Below, in pieces: positions 25,676 to 35,921 of a DNA stretch of 64,000 bases. The stretch is from SHZI01 sp963698405 (GTDB lineage: Bacteria; Pseudomonadota; Gammaproteobacteria; Steroidobacterales; GCA-2729495). The position numbers were made by a program, and so were the translations under genes. Numbering within the stretch: position 1 is the stretch's first letter; the number at the start of each line of letters is the position of its first letter. The DNA is taken from assembly GCA_963698405.1 (NCBI GenBank), contig CAVOQT010000005.1:1-64000 (forward strand), given 5' to 3'. Below the pieces are notes generated by a model. The model saw only the letters and a list, made by a program, of their open reading frames with translations, had not been told where the DNA came from and made no database searches.

Positions 25676-26628
25676 TCAATCGCAGACTGCTTCTGCATGG
25701 GCGGGCTGAGCAGACATCTGCCCGGCGCGTTTTGCCGTTTCGCGGACGGCAGCAGCGAGCGCTGATTCCTGCTCGGCAAGCTCCAGTGCACGGCGCGCAT
25801 GTTCCTGCGCCCCGGCTACACAACCCCGGTCGATCAGCAGATTGGCGAGATTGTTGTGTGCGGCCAGATGCGCCGGCTGCAGTTCGATCAGGCGGCGATA
25901 ACTCGTTTCTGCCGCAGCCAGACGTCCGGCGGCATAGTCGCGGTTGGCGCTGGCAAACAGCACCAGCGGTTCGTCCGGCCAGCGGAGTAGTGCGGCGGCA
26001 TAGCTGGCATCGATGTCTGCGGCGGGCTGCAGGCTCTCACTCTCAGCCAGCGCGCGTATATAGCCGGCGGCTGTCGCCGTTGCCGGAATGCGACCGGGTG
26101 GCGTGATCGCTACGGCCCAGTTGTCGCTTGCCTGCCAGCTCTGCAGAAACTAGGCCTTGCGTTCCAGATGGCGGCGTTCGGTCCCGGAGCGCAGTATCGA
26201 CGTACGTCGCGTTGCCGCGTCGTAGCCGATCACCACGGCGTAGTGCCAGCGCCGGATGCCGAGCGCACCGAGATCCTGCAGTACCAGTACCGGATTGCCG
26301 GCCTCGAGTCTCCGTGCGCAGTGCGCTGAAATCTGGTGGCAGCAGCCAGGAAGTACGCCCATGGCGGCGCGCAGCGGCCAGCATCTCGATCTGCAGGCTG
26401 CCGCGCCGTGCCGGGATATAGACCTCGGGGACCAGCTGTTCCGGCGTGGTGGTTACGCCGGTGGAGACCAGCATGGTGGCCAGCGCGGCGGGGCCGCACT
26501 GGTGGGTGTCCTGGGGGAAGAAGGCGACGCTACTCAGTTCGTGCGCGGGGATCTTCGGCCAGCTGTCCCGGTCCGGTGACGCAGGCGGTGAGCGCAAGCG
26601 CACTCACCGCTGCAACCAGGGCCGGTCT
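25676..26628 (-). pseudogene. PA2778-family C39-like cysteine peptidase with TPR, broken
   Basis: Read across frames, this is a lipoprotein (ALALTAC lipobox) with a C39-like peptidase domain (FFPQDTHQCGPAALATMLVS with catalytic Cys; IRRWHYAVVIGYD with His) and a TPR tail (AETSYRRLIELQPAHLAAHN). The frame jumps +1 at about 26556 (GCC-G-AAG) and 26312 (ACG-G-AGA), and an in-frame TAG lies at 26150-26152 between ERRHLERKA and FLQSWQA. The neighbouring PA2779-family gene confirms the assignment. The two insertions could be technical; the TAG keeps the frame on both sides and looks like a true nonsense change. The start is not resolved. Confidence 0.75.
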
Positions 26629-27004
26629 AGATCTTCTTGAAGATGTCGATGACACCTGTGATCTCGAGGATCAGCAATACCACGAAGACGATGCCTACGA
26701 CGGCGAGGAATCCATCGCCGCCAGCCGGCAGCTGGTCGAGCTTTTCGTTCATCAGCTTCAGTTCGGCATCACCCAGCGAGGCGATACGCTGAGCGGCATC
26801 GGCCGGATTCACGCCGAGCGCGACCAGTTGGGCCTGGACGTCAGCGCGGGAAAGCGTGGACTCGATGCGGGCGATCTGGCCGGCGCGATCAGTGGCGGAC
26901 AGGTACTCCGGCGTGCCGATGACCCCGGCCGAGGCCGTGGTGTGCATGCCGAGGCTGAGGAAACACGCAGCCGTAATGGCCGCAATCATTTGCTTGAAAC
27001 GCAT
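26627..27004 (-). CDS. PA2779 family protein
   Basis: 125 residues: signal peptide (IAAITAACFLSLGMHTTASA), a helical middle (YLSATDRAGQIARIESTLSR, AQRIASLGDAELKLMNEKLD) and one C-terminal membrane segment (GFLAVVGIVFVVLLILEITG) followed by DIFKKI. This family is found next to PA2778-type peptidases, as here, and is thought to act with them in the envelope; the function is unknown. Confidence 0.88.
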   Translation of the reverse strand: MRFKQMIAAITAACFLSLGMHTTASAGVIGTPEYLSATDRAGQIARIESTLSRADVQAQLVALGVNPADAAQRIASLGDAELKLMNEKLDQLPAGGDGFLAVVGIVFVVLLILEITGVIDIFKKI

Positions 27005-27140
27005 GGACGAAACTCCCTTTGGAGGCAGACTTGCAAAAACCCGCGGCCAGTATAGCGGGTCCGGTCGCCATGATCAGCCGCAGAACCGGCGAGTGCTGCT
27101 ATGATTCGGGCCGGTCGAAATACTCAAAAAAGCACCCTGC

Positions 27141-28157
27141 ATGCCGCTGACGCCCGTATCGCCGCCGCTTTTCCATGTCATCGATCCGCGCGTTTTCGAT
27201 CGCGCCCAGCTTGACGATCTCTGCGATCTGACCAACCGGGTGCGGACGCTGGCCAAGCACCCGGACGGGGCCCGGTTTCTGCTCGGCCTGCTGCCCGATC
27301 GGCGCGCGATGCTGTATTTCGTGCAGCCCTCGACGCGCACTTTCCTGTCTTTCAGCAATGCCTGCCATGTGCTGGGCATCCGCACCAGCGAGATCCGTGA
27401 CCCGGCAACTTCTTCGGAGGTGAAGGGCGAAAGCTTCGAAGACAGCATCCGCACCTTCAGTTCCTATGTCGACGTGATCGTGATGCGTACGCCAGACTCC
27501 GGCAAGGCTGCGCGCGCCGCGACGTTGATGAACCGGATTCCACGGCCGGTGCCGATCATCAATGCCGGCAGCGGCCAGGACCAGCATCCCACTCAGGCGC
27601 TGCTCGATATCTACACCCTGGAGCGCAGCTTCGAGGACAAGGGTGGCATCGACGGCAAGGTGATCGGCCTGATGGGCGACCTCAAGCGCGGTCGTACGGT
27701 GCGTTCGCTGTGCTATCTGATGAAAAACTACCGCGACGTCCGCCTGGTGATGATTGCACCGCAGCAGTTCGCGCTCGAGCCGGACATCAAGGAGCATCTG
27801 CGCGAGCAGGGCATTGCCTTTGTTGAGGATATGCCGCTGTCAAAGGCGCTGCCGGATCTCGATGCCATTTACGTTACGCGGATGCAGTCGGAGTGGGATA
27901 CTGACGGGGAAACCGGTCAGGTGGACTATCGCGAATACAGCATCACGCTGGAGAACCTCGGCGCGATGAAGCAGGATGCGGTCATCATGCATCCGCTGCC
28001 GCGCGGTCCCGAGATACATCCCGCGGTGGACGACGATCCGCGTGCGGTTTACTGGCGGCAGGAGCGCAACGGCATGTGGATGCGTGCGGCGATACTGCTC
28101 AAGCTGTTCCAGGCCGATGGCCTGGTCAGGAATTTCGATCTGTCTGCCCTGCAATAA
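27141..28157 (+). CDS. pyrB: Aspartate carbamoyltransferase catalytic subunit
   Basis: Joins carbamoyl phosphate and aspartate in the second step of pyrimidine synthesis. The carbamoyl-phosphate motif STRTF is at residues 64-68, HPTQALLD at 149-156, and VMHPLPR-type ending as IMHPLPRGPEIHPAVDDDPR. Length (338) is slightly above the E. coli enzyme. No pyrI or pyrC follows, so the subunit composition is unknown. The ATG lacks a clear ribosome site. Confidence 0.92.
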   Translation: MPLTPVSPPLFHVIDPRVFDRAQLDDLCDLTNRVRTLAKHPDGARFLLGLLPDRRAMLYFVQPSTRTFLSFSNACHVLGIRTSEIRDPATSSEVKGESFEDSIRTFSSYVDVIVMRTPDSGKAARAATLMNRIPRPVPIINAGSGQDQHPTQALLDIYTLERSFEDKGGIDGKVIGLMGDLKRGRTVRSLCYLMKNYRDVRLVMIAPQQFALEPDIKEHLREQGIAFVEDMPLSKALPDLDAIYVTRMQSEWDTDGETGQVDYREYSITLENLGAMKQDAVIMHPLPRGPEIHPAVDDDPRAVYWRQERNGMWMRAAILLKLFQADGLVRNFDLSALQ

Positions 28158-28187
28158 CAACAGCCAACTTAAAGTCGGAGAACAATC

Positions 28188-28850
28188 ATGATCAAGTTGT
28201 ACGGTTCCATCGCTTCTCCCTACGTCGCCCGCGTGGTGATGTACGCCAAACTCAAAGGTGTGGATCTGCCGCTCGCCGAACCGCCCGGTGGCATGAAGGG
28301 TCCCGAATATCTCAAGCTCAATCCGATGGGCAAGATCCCGACCCTGGATGTAGACGGGCAGGGTATCGGTGAGTCCTCGATCATCTGTGATTATCTGGAT
28401 GATGTTTACCCGCAGAAGTCGGGCCTGCCGGCCGATCCGCTCGGCCGCGCGCGTTCGCGTCTGGTGGCGCGCATCGCCGATCTGTACCTCGCGCAGCACG
28501 TCGGTCCGCTGTTTCGGCAGATGAATCCCGAAAAGCGCGACCAGGCGGCAGTCGATGCCGCTGCCAGGGAAATCGCCAAGGCTTTCGGCTACATCGAGCA
28601 GGTGATGGACAGCGGTCCGTTCTGTGTCGGCAAGGAGCCGACGCTCGGCGACTGCGCGCTGAGTACCATCACCAGCATGATGCATCAGGTCCTTGCGGCC
28701 GGTAATTTCGGCATCGCCGATCCGGTCGCCAGCGGCCGCCTCGCTACCTGGTGGAAAGCCGTGCAGGGTCATGCCGTGTGTGCTGCCGTCATCAGCGAAC
28801 ACAGCACCGCCTTCGGTGGCTTCCTCAAAATGATGGCCGGCAAGAAGTAG
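28188..28850 (+). CDS. Glutathione S-transferase family protein
   Basis: 220 residues. The thioredoxin-like N-terminal half has IKLYGSIASPYVARVVMYAK and the glutathione-binding NPMGKIPTLDVDGQGIGESS (cis-Pro and ESS); the C-terminal half is all helical with a CVGKEPTLGDC capping motif. It lies 30 bp after pyrB with a good GGAG ribosome site. Substrate unknown. Confidence 0.88.
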   Translation: MIKLYGSIASPYVARVVMYAKLKGVDLPLAEPPGGMKGPEYLKLNPMGKIPTLDVDGQGIGESSIICDYLDDVYPQKSGLPADPLGRARSRLVARIADLYLAQHVGPLFRQMNPEKRDQAAVDAAAREIAKAFGYIEQVMDSGPFCVGKEPTLGDCALSTITSMMHQVLAAGNFGIADPVASGRLATWWKAVQGHAVCAAVISEHSTAFGGFLKMMAGKK

Positions 28851-28869
28851 GAACACGCAGGAACGCCTG

Positions 28870-28936
28870 GTAGGAGCGGCTTTAGCCGCGATCTTGAAAT
28901 TTAGCCAAGAGAATCGCGCCTGAAGGCGCTCCTACG
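28870..28936. repeat. REP-like pair in inverted orientation
   Basis: Unit GTAGGAGCGGCTTTAGCCGC at 28870-28893 and, in opposite orientation, GCGCCTGAAGGCGCTCCTAC ending at 28936. The two units are of the two stem types seen across the window. Confidence 0.85.
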
Positions 28937-28956
28937 ATCGATTCTTGCCACAACAT

Positions 28957-29033
28957 GCGCTCGTAGCTCAGCTGGATAGAGCATCAGGCTTCGAACCTGA
29001 GGGTCGGGAGTTCGAATCTCTCCGGGCGCGCCA
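28957..29033 (+). tRNA. tRNA-Arg (anticodon TCG), CCA encoded
   Basis: Acceptor GCGCTCG pairs with CGGGCGC (one G-T pair), D arm AGCTCAGCTGGATAGAGC, anticodon loop CTTCGAA gives TCG (reads CGA), T arm GGGAGTTCGAATCTCTC, and GCCA at the end. Confidence 0.95.
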
Positions 29034-29189
29034 CCTTCAAATGGTCCTCCACTGGACCGAAGCAAGCCAGACCGGTGCTACCGGCGATTAACTCGCCACC
29101 TCAAAAGGGCTTTCAAGTGGGTTGCATTCTGGCGATAAGGGGTGGGGGGTCTTACACTGCCCACCCTTTGCTCCCGGCTGCCGCTGCCT

Positions 29190-30170
29190 ATGCGCATCCT
29201 GCTCGCTCCGATGGAGGGCCTCCTCGACCACCTGCTGCGCGACACTCTGACGCAGCTGGGCTGTGGGGTGCGGGCGGGCAGCGGCATCGATGCCTGCGTT
29301 ACCGAGTTCATTCGCATCACCAATGCACTGTTGCCGGCAGAGCGCTTCCATCGCATCGTGCCGGAGTTGAGGAATCAGGGATGCACGCCGGCAGGCGTGC
29401 CGGTGCGGGTGCAGTTCCTCGGCTCGGATCCGGTCTGCATGGCGGAAAACGCCGCGTACGTGGCGACGCTCGGGGCGCTGGGAATCGACCTCAACTTTGG
29501 CTGCCCGACCAAGCTCGTCAATCGCCACGGTGGCGGCGCAGCCTTGTTGAGGGACCCGGATCTGATGCGGACCATCGTTCATGCCGTGCGTCAGGCGGTG
29601 CCTGCCGGCATACCCGTCACCGCGAAAATGCGTCTGGGCTACGACACAACTGAGCGCGCGCTGGAATGTGCACAGGCGCTGGCCGATGGTGGTGCTGCGG
29701 AGATCGTGGTGCACGCTCGTACCCGGATGGACGGTTACCGGCCCCCGGCCTACTGGGAGTGGATCGCCAGGATTCGCGATCAGGTGGCTATTCCTGTGAT
29801 CGCCAATGGTGAAATCTGGACTCTCGGCGACGCGCATCGCTGCCGCACTATTTCCGGCTGCGAGGACATTATGCTGGGGCGCGGGGCCGTGGCTAATCCA
29901 GCCTTGGCACTGATGATCCGCGGCGATCGCATGGCGGGCTTCTCCTGGCCAGAAATGGGGCAGGCGCTGCGGCAGTTCTGGGCTGCTATCGAGCTGCACG
30001 TTCCCGCGCGCTTTCGTCACGGTCGCCTGAAGCAATGGCTGCTTCATCTGGGGCGGCACTATCCCGAGGCTCAGGAGCAGTTTGATCTGATTCGGCGCCT
30101 CGTCAGGCCGGAGGACATTGGCCGAGTGCTGTTTCAGGACGGTGCATGGACCTCTGGCGATTTGGCCTAA
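29190..30170 (+). CDS. dusC: tRNA-dihydrouridine synthase C (Dus family)
   Basis: An FMN enzyme that reduces uridine to dihydrouridine in the tRNA D loop. MRILLAPMEGLLDHLLRD begins the TIM barrel; DLNFGCPTKLVNRHGGGAA has the catalytic Cys; HARTRMDGYRPPAYW and PVIANGEIW bind FMN and RNA. The sequence pattern near MEGL-D fits DusC, which modifies U16 in E. coli. It lies shortly after tRNA-Arg. I start at the ATG of MRILLAP because all Dus proteins begin there. Confidence 0.9.
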   Translation: MRILLAPMEGLLDHLLRDTLTQLGCGVRAGSGIDACVTEFIRITNALLPAERFHRIVPELRNQGCTPAGVPVRVQFLGSDPVCMAENAAYVATLGALGIDLNFGCPTKLVNRHGGGAALLRDPDLMRTIVHAVRQAVPAGIPVTAKMRLGYDTTERALECAQALADGGAAEIVVHARTRMDGYRPPAYWEWIARIRDQVAIPVIANGEIWTLGDAHRCRTISGCEDIMLGRGAVANPALALMIRGDRMAGFSWPEMGQALRQFWAAIELHVPARFRHGRLKQWLLHLGRHYPEAQEQFDLIRRLVRPEDIGRVLFQDGAWTSGDLA

Positions 30171-30244
30171 CGCTCTCTGCGGGCATCACCGGTCTCCTTG
30201 TTTGTGGAGCCAACGAGAAATCGGGGTCCATACCGGACACATGG

Positions 30245-30266
30245 TTTACATTTGAGGTCATGTAAA
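30245..30266. promoter_or_regulatory. Palindromic operator candidate before frmA
   Basis: TTTACAT (30245-30251) and ATGTAAA (30260-30266) form a perfect 7-bp inverted repeat with 8-bp spacing, 15 bp before the frmA ATG and just before its AGGAG box. The place fits a repressor site for formaldehyde control, but no FrmR gene is in the window, so the regulator is unknown. Confidence 0.55.
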
Positions 30267-30280
30267 AACAGGAGCAGACC

Positions 30281-31390
<1,110 letters not shown>

Positions 31391-31394
31391 TCCG

Positions 31395-32228
31395 ATGGAA
31401 ACGATCTCTGAGCAGCGCTGTCATGGTGGTATCCAGGGCTTCTACCGTGCGCGCTCGGATGCTTGCGGCGGAGAGATGCGCTTCGCCGTATTCCAGCCGC
31501 CACAGGCACGCACGCGCCGCGTTCCGGTGCTGTACTTTCTCGCCGGGCTCACCTGCAGTGAAGAGACCGCCAGCATCAAGGCAGGCGCCCAGCGCGCCGC
31601 GGCGGAACTCGGCTTGATGCTGGTGATGCCTGACACCAGTCCGCGTGACACCGGTTTTGATGGGGCGACCGGTGACTGGGAATTCGGCGAGGGTGCCGGC
31701 TTCTATCTGGATGCGAGCCAGACACCGTGGTCGAGCCGCTTCAATATGGAAACGCATGTGATTGAGGAACTGCCGCGCTGGATTGAGGCCGGCTTTCCGG
31801 TCGACCCGACCCGCTGTGGCATTACCGGGCACTCGATGGGCGGACACGGTGCGCTGACACTGGCGTTGCGCCATCCGGGCCGCTTTCGTTCACTCTCGGC
31901 GTTCGCACCGATCGTGGCTCCGAGCCAGGTTCCGTGGGGTCAAAAAGCACTCCTGCGCTATCTTGGCGAGGACCAGTCAGCCTGGCGACAACACGATGCC
32001 TGCGCGCTGCTGGATGCGGGTGTGTATTTCGATGGCGAGATTCTGATCGACCAGGGCCTGGACGATCGATTCCTTCCCAGTCAGTTGCGCCCGGAGCTGT
32101 TCGAAGCAGCGTGCGCGCGCGCCGGCCAGTCGCTGCGGCTGCGCATGCAGCTGGGCTATGACCACAGCTACTGGTTTATCCAGAGCTTCATCGAGGCACA
32201 CCTCGAGCACCACGCTGCGGCGCTTTGA
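31395..32228 (+). CDS. frmB: S-formylglutathione hydrolase
   Basis: A serine esterase that releases formate and glutathione from S-formylglutathione. The nucleophile lies in ITGHSMGGHGALTLAL, with LYFLAGLTCSEE for the oxyanion region, QGLDDRFLPSQL (Asp) and YDHSYWFIQSFI (His). 277 residues, normal. ATG 31395 is five bases after the frmA stop. Confidence 0.95.
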   Translation: METISEQRCHGGIQGFYRARSDACGGEMRFAVFQPPQARTRRVPVLYFLAGLTCSEETASIKAGAQRAAAELGLMLVMPDTSPRDTGFDGATGDWEFGEGAGFYLDASQTPWSSRFNMETHVIEELPRWIEAGFPVDPTRCGITGHSMGGHGALTLALRHPGRFRSLSAFAPIVAPSQVPWGQKALLRYLGEDQSAWRQHDACALLDAGVYFDGEILIDQGLDDRFLPSQLRPELFEAACARAGQSLRLRMQLGYDHSYWFIQSFIEAHLEHHAAAL

Positions 32229-32248
32229 AGCCTGCACAACACCGGAAA

Positions 32249-32282
32249 CAAAAAGGGCCCGATTACTCGGGCCCTTTTTTTG
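32249..32282. terminator. Bidirectional terminator between frmB and the sulfatase gene
   Basis: Stem AAAAAGGGCCCGA / TCGGGCCCTTTTT around TTAC with T-run following. A-rich and T-rich flanks serve both convergent genes. Confidence 0.9.
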
Positions 32283-32327
32283 TATCAACAATAATCGAGT
32301 CGATACTGCTGGTGGGCTGGCCTGATC

Positions 32328-34847
32328 TTAATGGGCCGGCTTGCCATCCGTCGCAACGGCCTTGGTATTTTCCAGCTTCTTGATGTCGTCCTCGCTGAGC
32401 TTCGGTCGGTCTACCTTGATCGTCAGCTTGTTGAGCTTGGCGGTCAGGGTGAACGGCGGCTTGTAATCGGCATCGTTCACACCGGTCAAGGTATCGGAGC
32501 CAATGTCGAAGCTCTCATCCCATTGCAGGATCATGGGCAGCGTCTTCTCCATCTTTGTGGTTTGCACGATCTTGCCATCCACCTTGAGCGTGCCGGTGCC
32601 GGATCGGCCAAGACCGCTCATGTTGTTGTAGGCCAGTGTGCCGAGGCCGAGGCCGTCGTATTTGAAGTCAAATTCGAGGATGTGCTTGCCGGATGCCAGC
32701 ACCTCCGGGCCTTCCCACTTGATGCGATTCAGGTCGATCAGGTTCCAGAGGAATACCGGTTTGCCCTTGAGTAGATAGAAACCATAGCCTGCAAACCGTC
32801 CACCGGAGGTCAGGATCATGCCCTCCGCACCGCCTTCCGGCACGGTGATATCCGCAGTGACGGTGTAGGAGCTGTTGAGCAGGAACGGGGAATCGCCCTG
32901 CGGCAGACCGACCATCGGGTGGGTATAAACAAACTCGGTGCGACCGGCTGTGATGTTCGGCCGTTCGGCTGCGACGCGTGCAGCTACCGAGGCGTCCATC
33001 GGGAAGACCTGATACTTCTCCGCTTCCGTGATGAACATCGCCTTCATCTTTTTCAGCTTGTCCGGATGCTGTGCGGCGATGTTCCGGGACTGACTGAAGT
33101 CGGTGTTCAGGTCGTAGAGTTCAAGCACCTGGTTGTTGAGCGGATCGGGATTGGCGACGCCGAAGGCCTCCCAGGGTGCACGGTTCACCTTGGTGCTGAG
33201 CAACCAGCCTTCGTGGTACAGCGCCCACTGGCCCATCATCTCGAAATACTGGGTCTTGTGGTGCGAGGGCTCTTTGGCATTCGCCTTGTCGAAGGTATAG
33301 GCGAAGCTGGTGCCCTCGATCGGTGCCTGCTTGATTCCGTTCACCGTTTCCGGGGCTGCGATTCCGGTGACCTCCAGAATGGTGGGTACAACATCGATCA
33401 CGTGCATGAACTGTTCACGCAGGCCGCCCTTGTCCTTGATGCGCGCTGGCCAGGAGACAGCCATGTTCTGACGGATGCCGCCAAGCCTGGATGCGTTCTG
33501 CTTGAACCAGGTGAACGGCGTGTCGAAGGCCCAGGACCAGCCGGCCGACATATGGTTGTAGGTCTGCTCGGTACCCCAGGCGTCGTACCACTTCATCTGT
33601 ACCTCGACCGGCATCTGGTTGACGCCGTTGAAGAACGCGACTTCGTTGGGTGTGCCCAGTGGTCCGCCCTCGGCGCTGGTGCCGTTGTCGCCATTGATGT
33701 AGACGACGAGCGTGTTGTCGAGTTTGCCCATCTGCTCGATGGTGTCGACGACACGTCCGATTTCGTGATCGTTGTAGGCTGCAAAGGCGGCGAATACTTC
33801 CACCTGCTTGATGAAGAGTTTCTTCATCTCGGGTGTCAGTTCATCCCAGGGCTTCAGAACTTCGTTCGGCCATGCCTCGAGCTGGGTGTCCTGCGGGATC
33901 ACGCCGAGTTTTTTCTGGTTTGCGAAAATCTGCTCGCGAAGCTTGTTGTAGCCCTGGTCGAACAGGTGCAGCTTGCTGATCTTCTCAACCCATTCCTTGG
34001 TTGGGTGATGCGGCGCATGCGTGGCGCCGGGCGCGTACTTGATGAAAAACGGCTTGCCGGGCATCGTCTGGTTGATGCGATTCAGGTAATCGATCGCGTC
34101 GTCGGCCATGCCGGTGACCAGGTTCCATTCCGGCTTGCCCTCGAAGGGGTAGATCTGGGTGGTGTTGCGGAACAGGTTGGGTTGCCACTGGTTCGCATCG
34201 CCGCCCACGAAGCCGTAGAAATACTCAAAACCCAGGCCGGTCGGCCATTTGTCGAACGGGCCGACCTGGCTGGCAGCAAACGCCGGCGTGTTGTGATCCT
34301 TGCCGAACCACGAGGTGGCATAGCCGTTATCGAGCAGAATGCGCCCGATGGTGGCCTTGTCCTCGGGAATCACACTGTTGTAGCCGGGAAATCCCGTGGC
34401 CTGCTCGGCGATCACGCCGAAGCCTGCCGAGTGATGGTTGCGTCCGGTGATGAGTGCGGCACGCGTCGGTGAGCAGAGCGCGGTCGAGTGGATATTGTTG
34501 TAGCGCAGGCCCGCATTCGCGATGCGGTCCATCGTGGGTGTCGGGATGACCCCGCCGAAGGTGCTCGGCACGCCAAACCCGGCATCATCCGTGATGATGA
34601 GCAGGATGTTGGGAGCCTGCCTGGGTGGCACGATGCGTGGGGCCCACCAGGCTTTCGACTGGAGGGCGTCTTTCTCGATCTTGCCGCCGAATTTCGGTTC
34701 GGGAGCCGGGAGTTGTTTGCCACTGATGGTGGTTGTGGCGCTAGGTGAGCCAAGCGTTCCGGTCACTTCCTGTGCCTGGGCGAGAGACCCTGCAATGGAT
34801 GAGACCGCCAATACGCTGCTCAGCAAGATATGTGCCGGGATTTTCAT
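32328..34847 (-). CDS. Exported type I arylsulfatase
   Basis: 839 residues. Signal peptide MKIPAHILLSSVLAVSSIAG...AQA, then the alkaline-phosphatase fold: metal Asp pair NILLIITDDAGFG, the formylglycine motif CSPTRAALITGR (Cys near residue 125), KYAPGATHAPHHP and VYINGDNGTSAEGG. A beta-sandwich C-terminal domain follows (about 640-810). The Cys-type motif needs a formylglycine-generating enzyme, which is not in this window. I choose the ATG at 34847 because an AGGGAG box precedes it; an ATG 11 codons earlier has no such box. Substrate unknown. Confidence 0.9.
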   Translation of the reverse strand: MKIPAHILLSSVLAVSSIAGSLAQAQEVTGTLGSPSATTTISGKQLPAPEPKFGGKIEKDALQSKAWWAPRIVPPRQAPNILLIITDDAGFGVPSTFGGVIPTPTMDRIANAGLRYNNIHSTALCSPTRAALITGRNHHSAGFGVIAEQATGFPGYNSVIPEDKATIGRILLDNGYATSWFGKDHNTPAFAASQVGPFDKWPTGLGFEYFYGFVGGDANQWQPNLFRNTTQIYPFEGKPEWNLVTGMADDAIDYLNRINQTMPGKPFFIKYAPGATHAPHHPTKEWVEKISKLHLFDQGYNKLREQIFANQKKLGVIPQDTQLEAWPNEVLKPWDELTPEMKKLFIKQVEVFAAFAAYNDHEIGRVVDTIEQMGKLDNTLVVYINGDNGTSAEGGPLGTPNEVAFFNGVNQMPVEVQMKWYDAWGTEQTYNHMSAGWSWAFDTPFTWFKQNASRLGGIRQNMAVSWPARIKDKGGLREQFMHVIDVVPTILEVTGIAAPETVNGIKQAPIEGTSFAYTFDKANAKEPSHHKTQYFEMMGQWALYHEGWLLSTKVNRAPWEAFGVANPDPLNNQVLELYDLNTDFSQSRNIAAQHPDKLKKMKAMFITEAEKYQVFPMDASVAARVAAERPNITAGRTEFVYTHPMVGLPQGDSPFLLNSSYTVTADITVPEGGAEGMILTSGGRFAGYGFYLLKGKPVFLWNLIDLNRIKWEGPEVLASGKHILEFDFKYDGLGLGTLAYNNMSGLGRSGTGTLKVDGKIVQTTKMEKTLPMILQWDESFDIGSDTLTGVNDADYKPPFTLTAKLNKLTIKVDRPKLSEDDIKKLENTKAVATDGKPAH

Positions 34848-35136
34848 GATTCTTGACTCCCTGGTTTTCTTTATTGTCACCGAAATTGCAGGCTATCACT
34901 GAAACCATCGATTGTCCGGATAGCGTTTCGCGCGCGCGGTCTCTACCCAGCCAGAGTCCGGAAGGCCACCACAGAAATGCAGCGTTCAGCAGGAAGAACG
35001 GAATGAGCGAGGCGTCGTAATAGCCGCCGATCGCAAGCCCGAACAAGATAAAGAAACTGACGGCCGCCGCGATGCACGTCGTGAATCCGAGCAGTAGCCG
35101 ACCGATTTGCCGAATCACTTTCATTGCTGCAGTCAT
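34741..35136 (-). CDS. Small membrane protein with uncertain 3' end
   Basis: Begins MTAAMKVIRQIGRLLLGFTT and has two hydrophobic segments (TTCIAAAVSFFILFGLAIGG, LIPFFLLNAAFLWWPSGLWL). The frame then continues about 50 codons into the start region of the sulfatase, which is unlikely to be real; the natural stop may be hidden by an indel near 34930. It is in frame with the end of the cti remnant, so even its start is uncertain. Not recognised. Confidence 0.4.
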   Translation of the reverse strand: MTAAMKVIRQIGRLLLGFTTCIAAAVSFFILFGLAIGGYYDASLIPFFLLNAAFLWWPSGLWLGRDRARETLSGQSMVSVIACNFGDNKENQGVKNHENPGTYLAEQRIGGLIHCRVSRPGTGSDRNAWLT

Positions 35137-35873
35137 CGCCTGGCGATTCCGATAACGGTTCAGATCAAAGATGCCGGCTTCCACCGGGTTGAGGCGGAGG
35201 TACTCAGCCTGGAACCAGTCTGCTTCGTTCCAGAACATGGTGTTGGTGCGGCGCACGCCATACAGGGCTACGAAACGCTCGTAGCCATCCCGGTCGCGCA
35301 CCGCGAGAAAACGCAAAGAAATTCGGATAGCTGGCGGCAAAGCCGGGCACGACCATCAGGGTGTCATTGTCGGGACTGCGCGCAGGCACTCCGGCGCACA
35401 CGCAGGAAGGTGGCGTCTGGCAGGATCTGCAGGTGGCGGCTGCGTGCTGGGCGATTCGGCTCAGCGCCGAAGTGATCACTGCCTCGACTGAATCGTCGGC
35501 GCTATTCTGGCAGCTGCCGGGCGGGCAGCGATTGATGTGATCTTCACCGGCCAGCGGACCGAGGTGGTCTTGTAAAGACCCGTAGAGTTCGCGCTGTGGA
35601 TCCTGTGTCTTGTAGCCGATCACGGATTCGACGCTGAGTCAGTCCATGGGCTGGGCAAACTGCTTTTCGCGTTTCTTGCGAATGCCCTGGTACCAGTTGT
35701 CGCGGATTGAGCTGCTTGAGTCGCAGCATGTGATACAGAACGGAGTCGGCCAGCCGCGCTTCACTCGTATCGTTCGACTCGGAAAGCACCGGGTGAAAGC
35801 CCTCGGCGCGCCAGTCGGCAGTCGTGCAATCAGGGTCCGATGATGCGTACTCGTGGCAGGTGTGTCCATTCAC
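35133..35873 (-). pseudogene. cti: Remnant of fatty acid cis/trans isomerase (Cti), C-terminal part
   Basis: Cti is a periplasmic cytochrome c-type enzyme that turns cis- into trans-unsaturated phospholipid fatty acids under solvent stress. Only the C-terminal third is here: HPVLSESNDTSEARLADSVL, YHMLRLKQLNP, LSVESVIGYKTQDPQRELYG, DNDTLMVVPGFAASYPN, ALYGVRRTNTMFW and VEAGIFDLNRYRNR. Lesions: 5' two thirds absent, +1 at about 35702 (CCG-C-GAC), in-frame TGA at 35639-35641, +1 at about 35314 (TTT-G-CGT). The haem site is lost, so this is a true pseudogene even if the insertions are technical. It ends 49 bp from the divergent peroxidase gene. Confidence 0.65.
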
Positions 35874-35921
35874 GAGTTGTCGTAGGATCGCTATAGCATC
35901 ACCAACAAACAGGAAGCAGAT

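Noticed and set aside
32919..34472. Plus-strand open frame of 517 codons
   Set aside because: Antisense shadow of the sulfatase gene; composition is Val/Leu/Gly rich without motifs.
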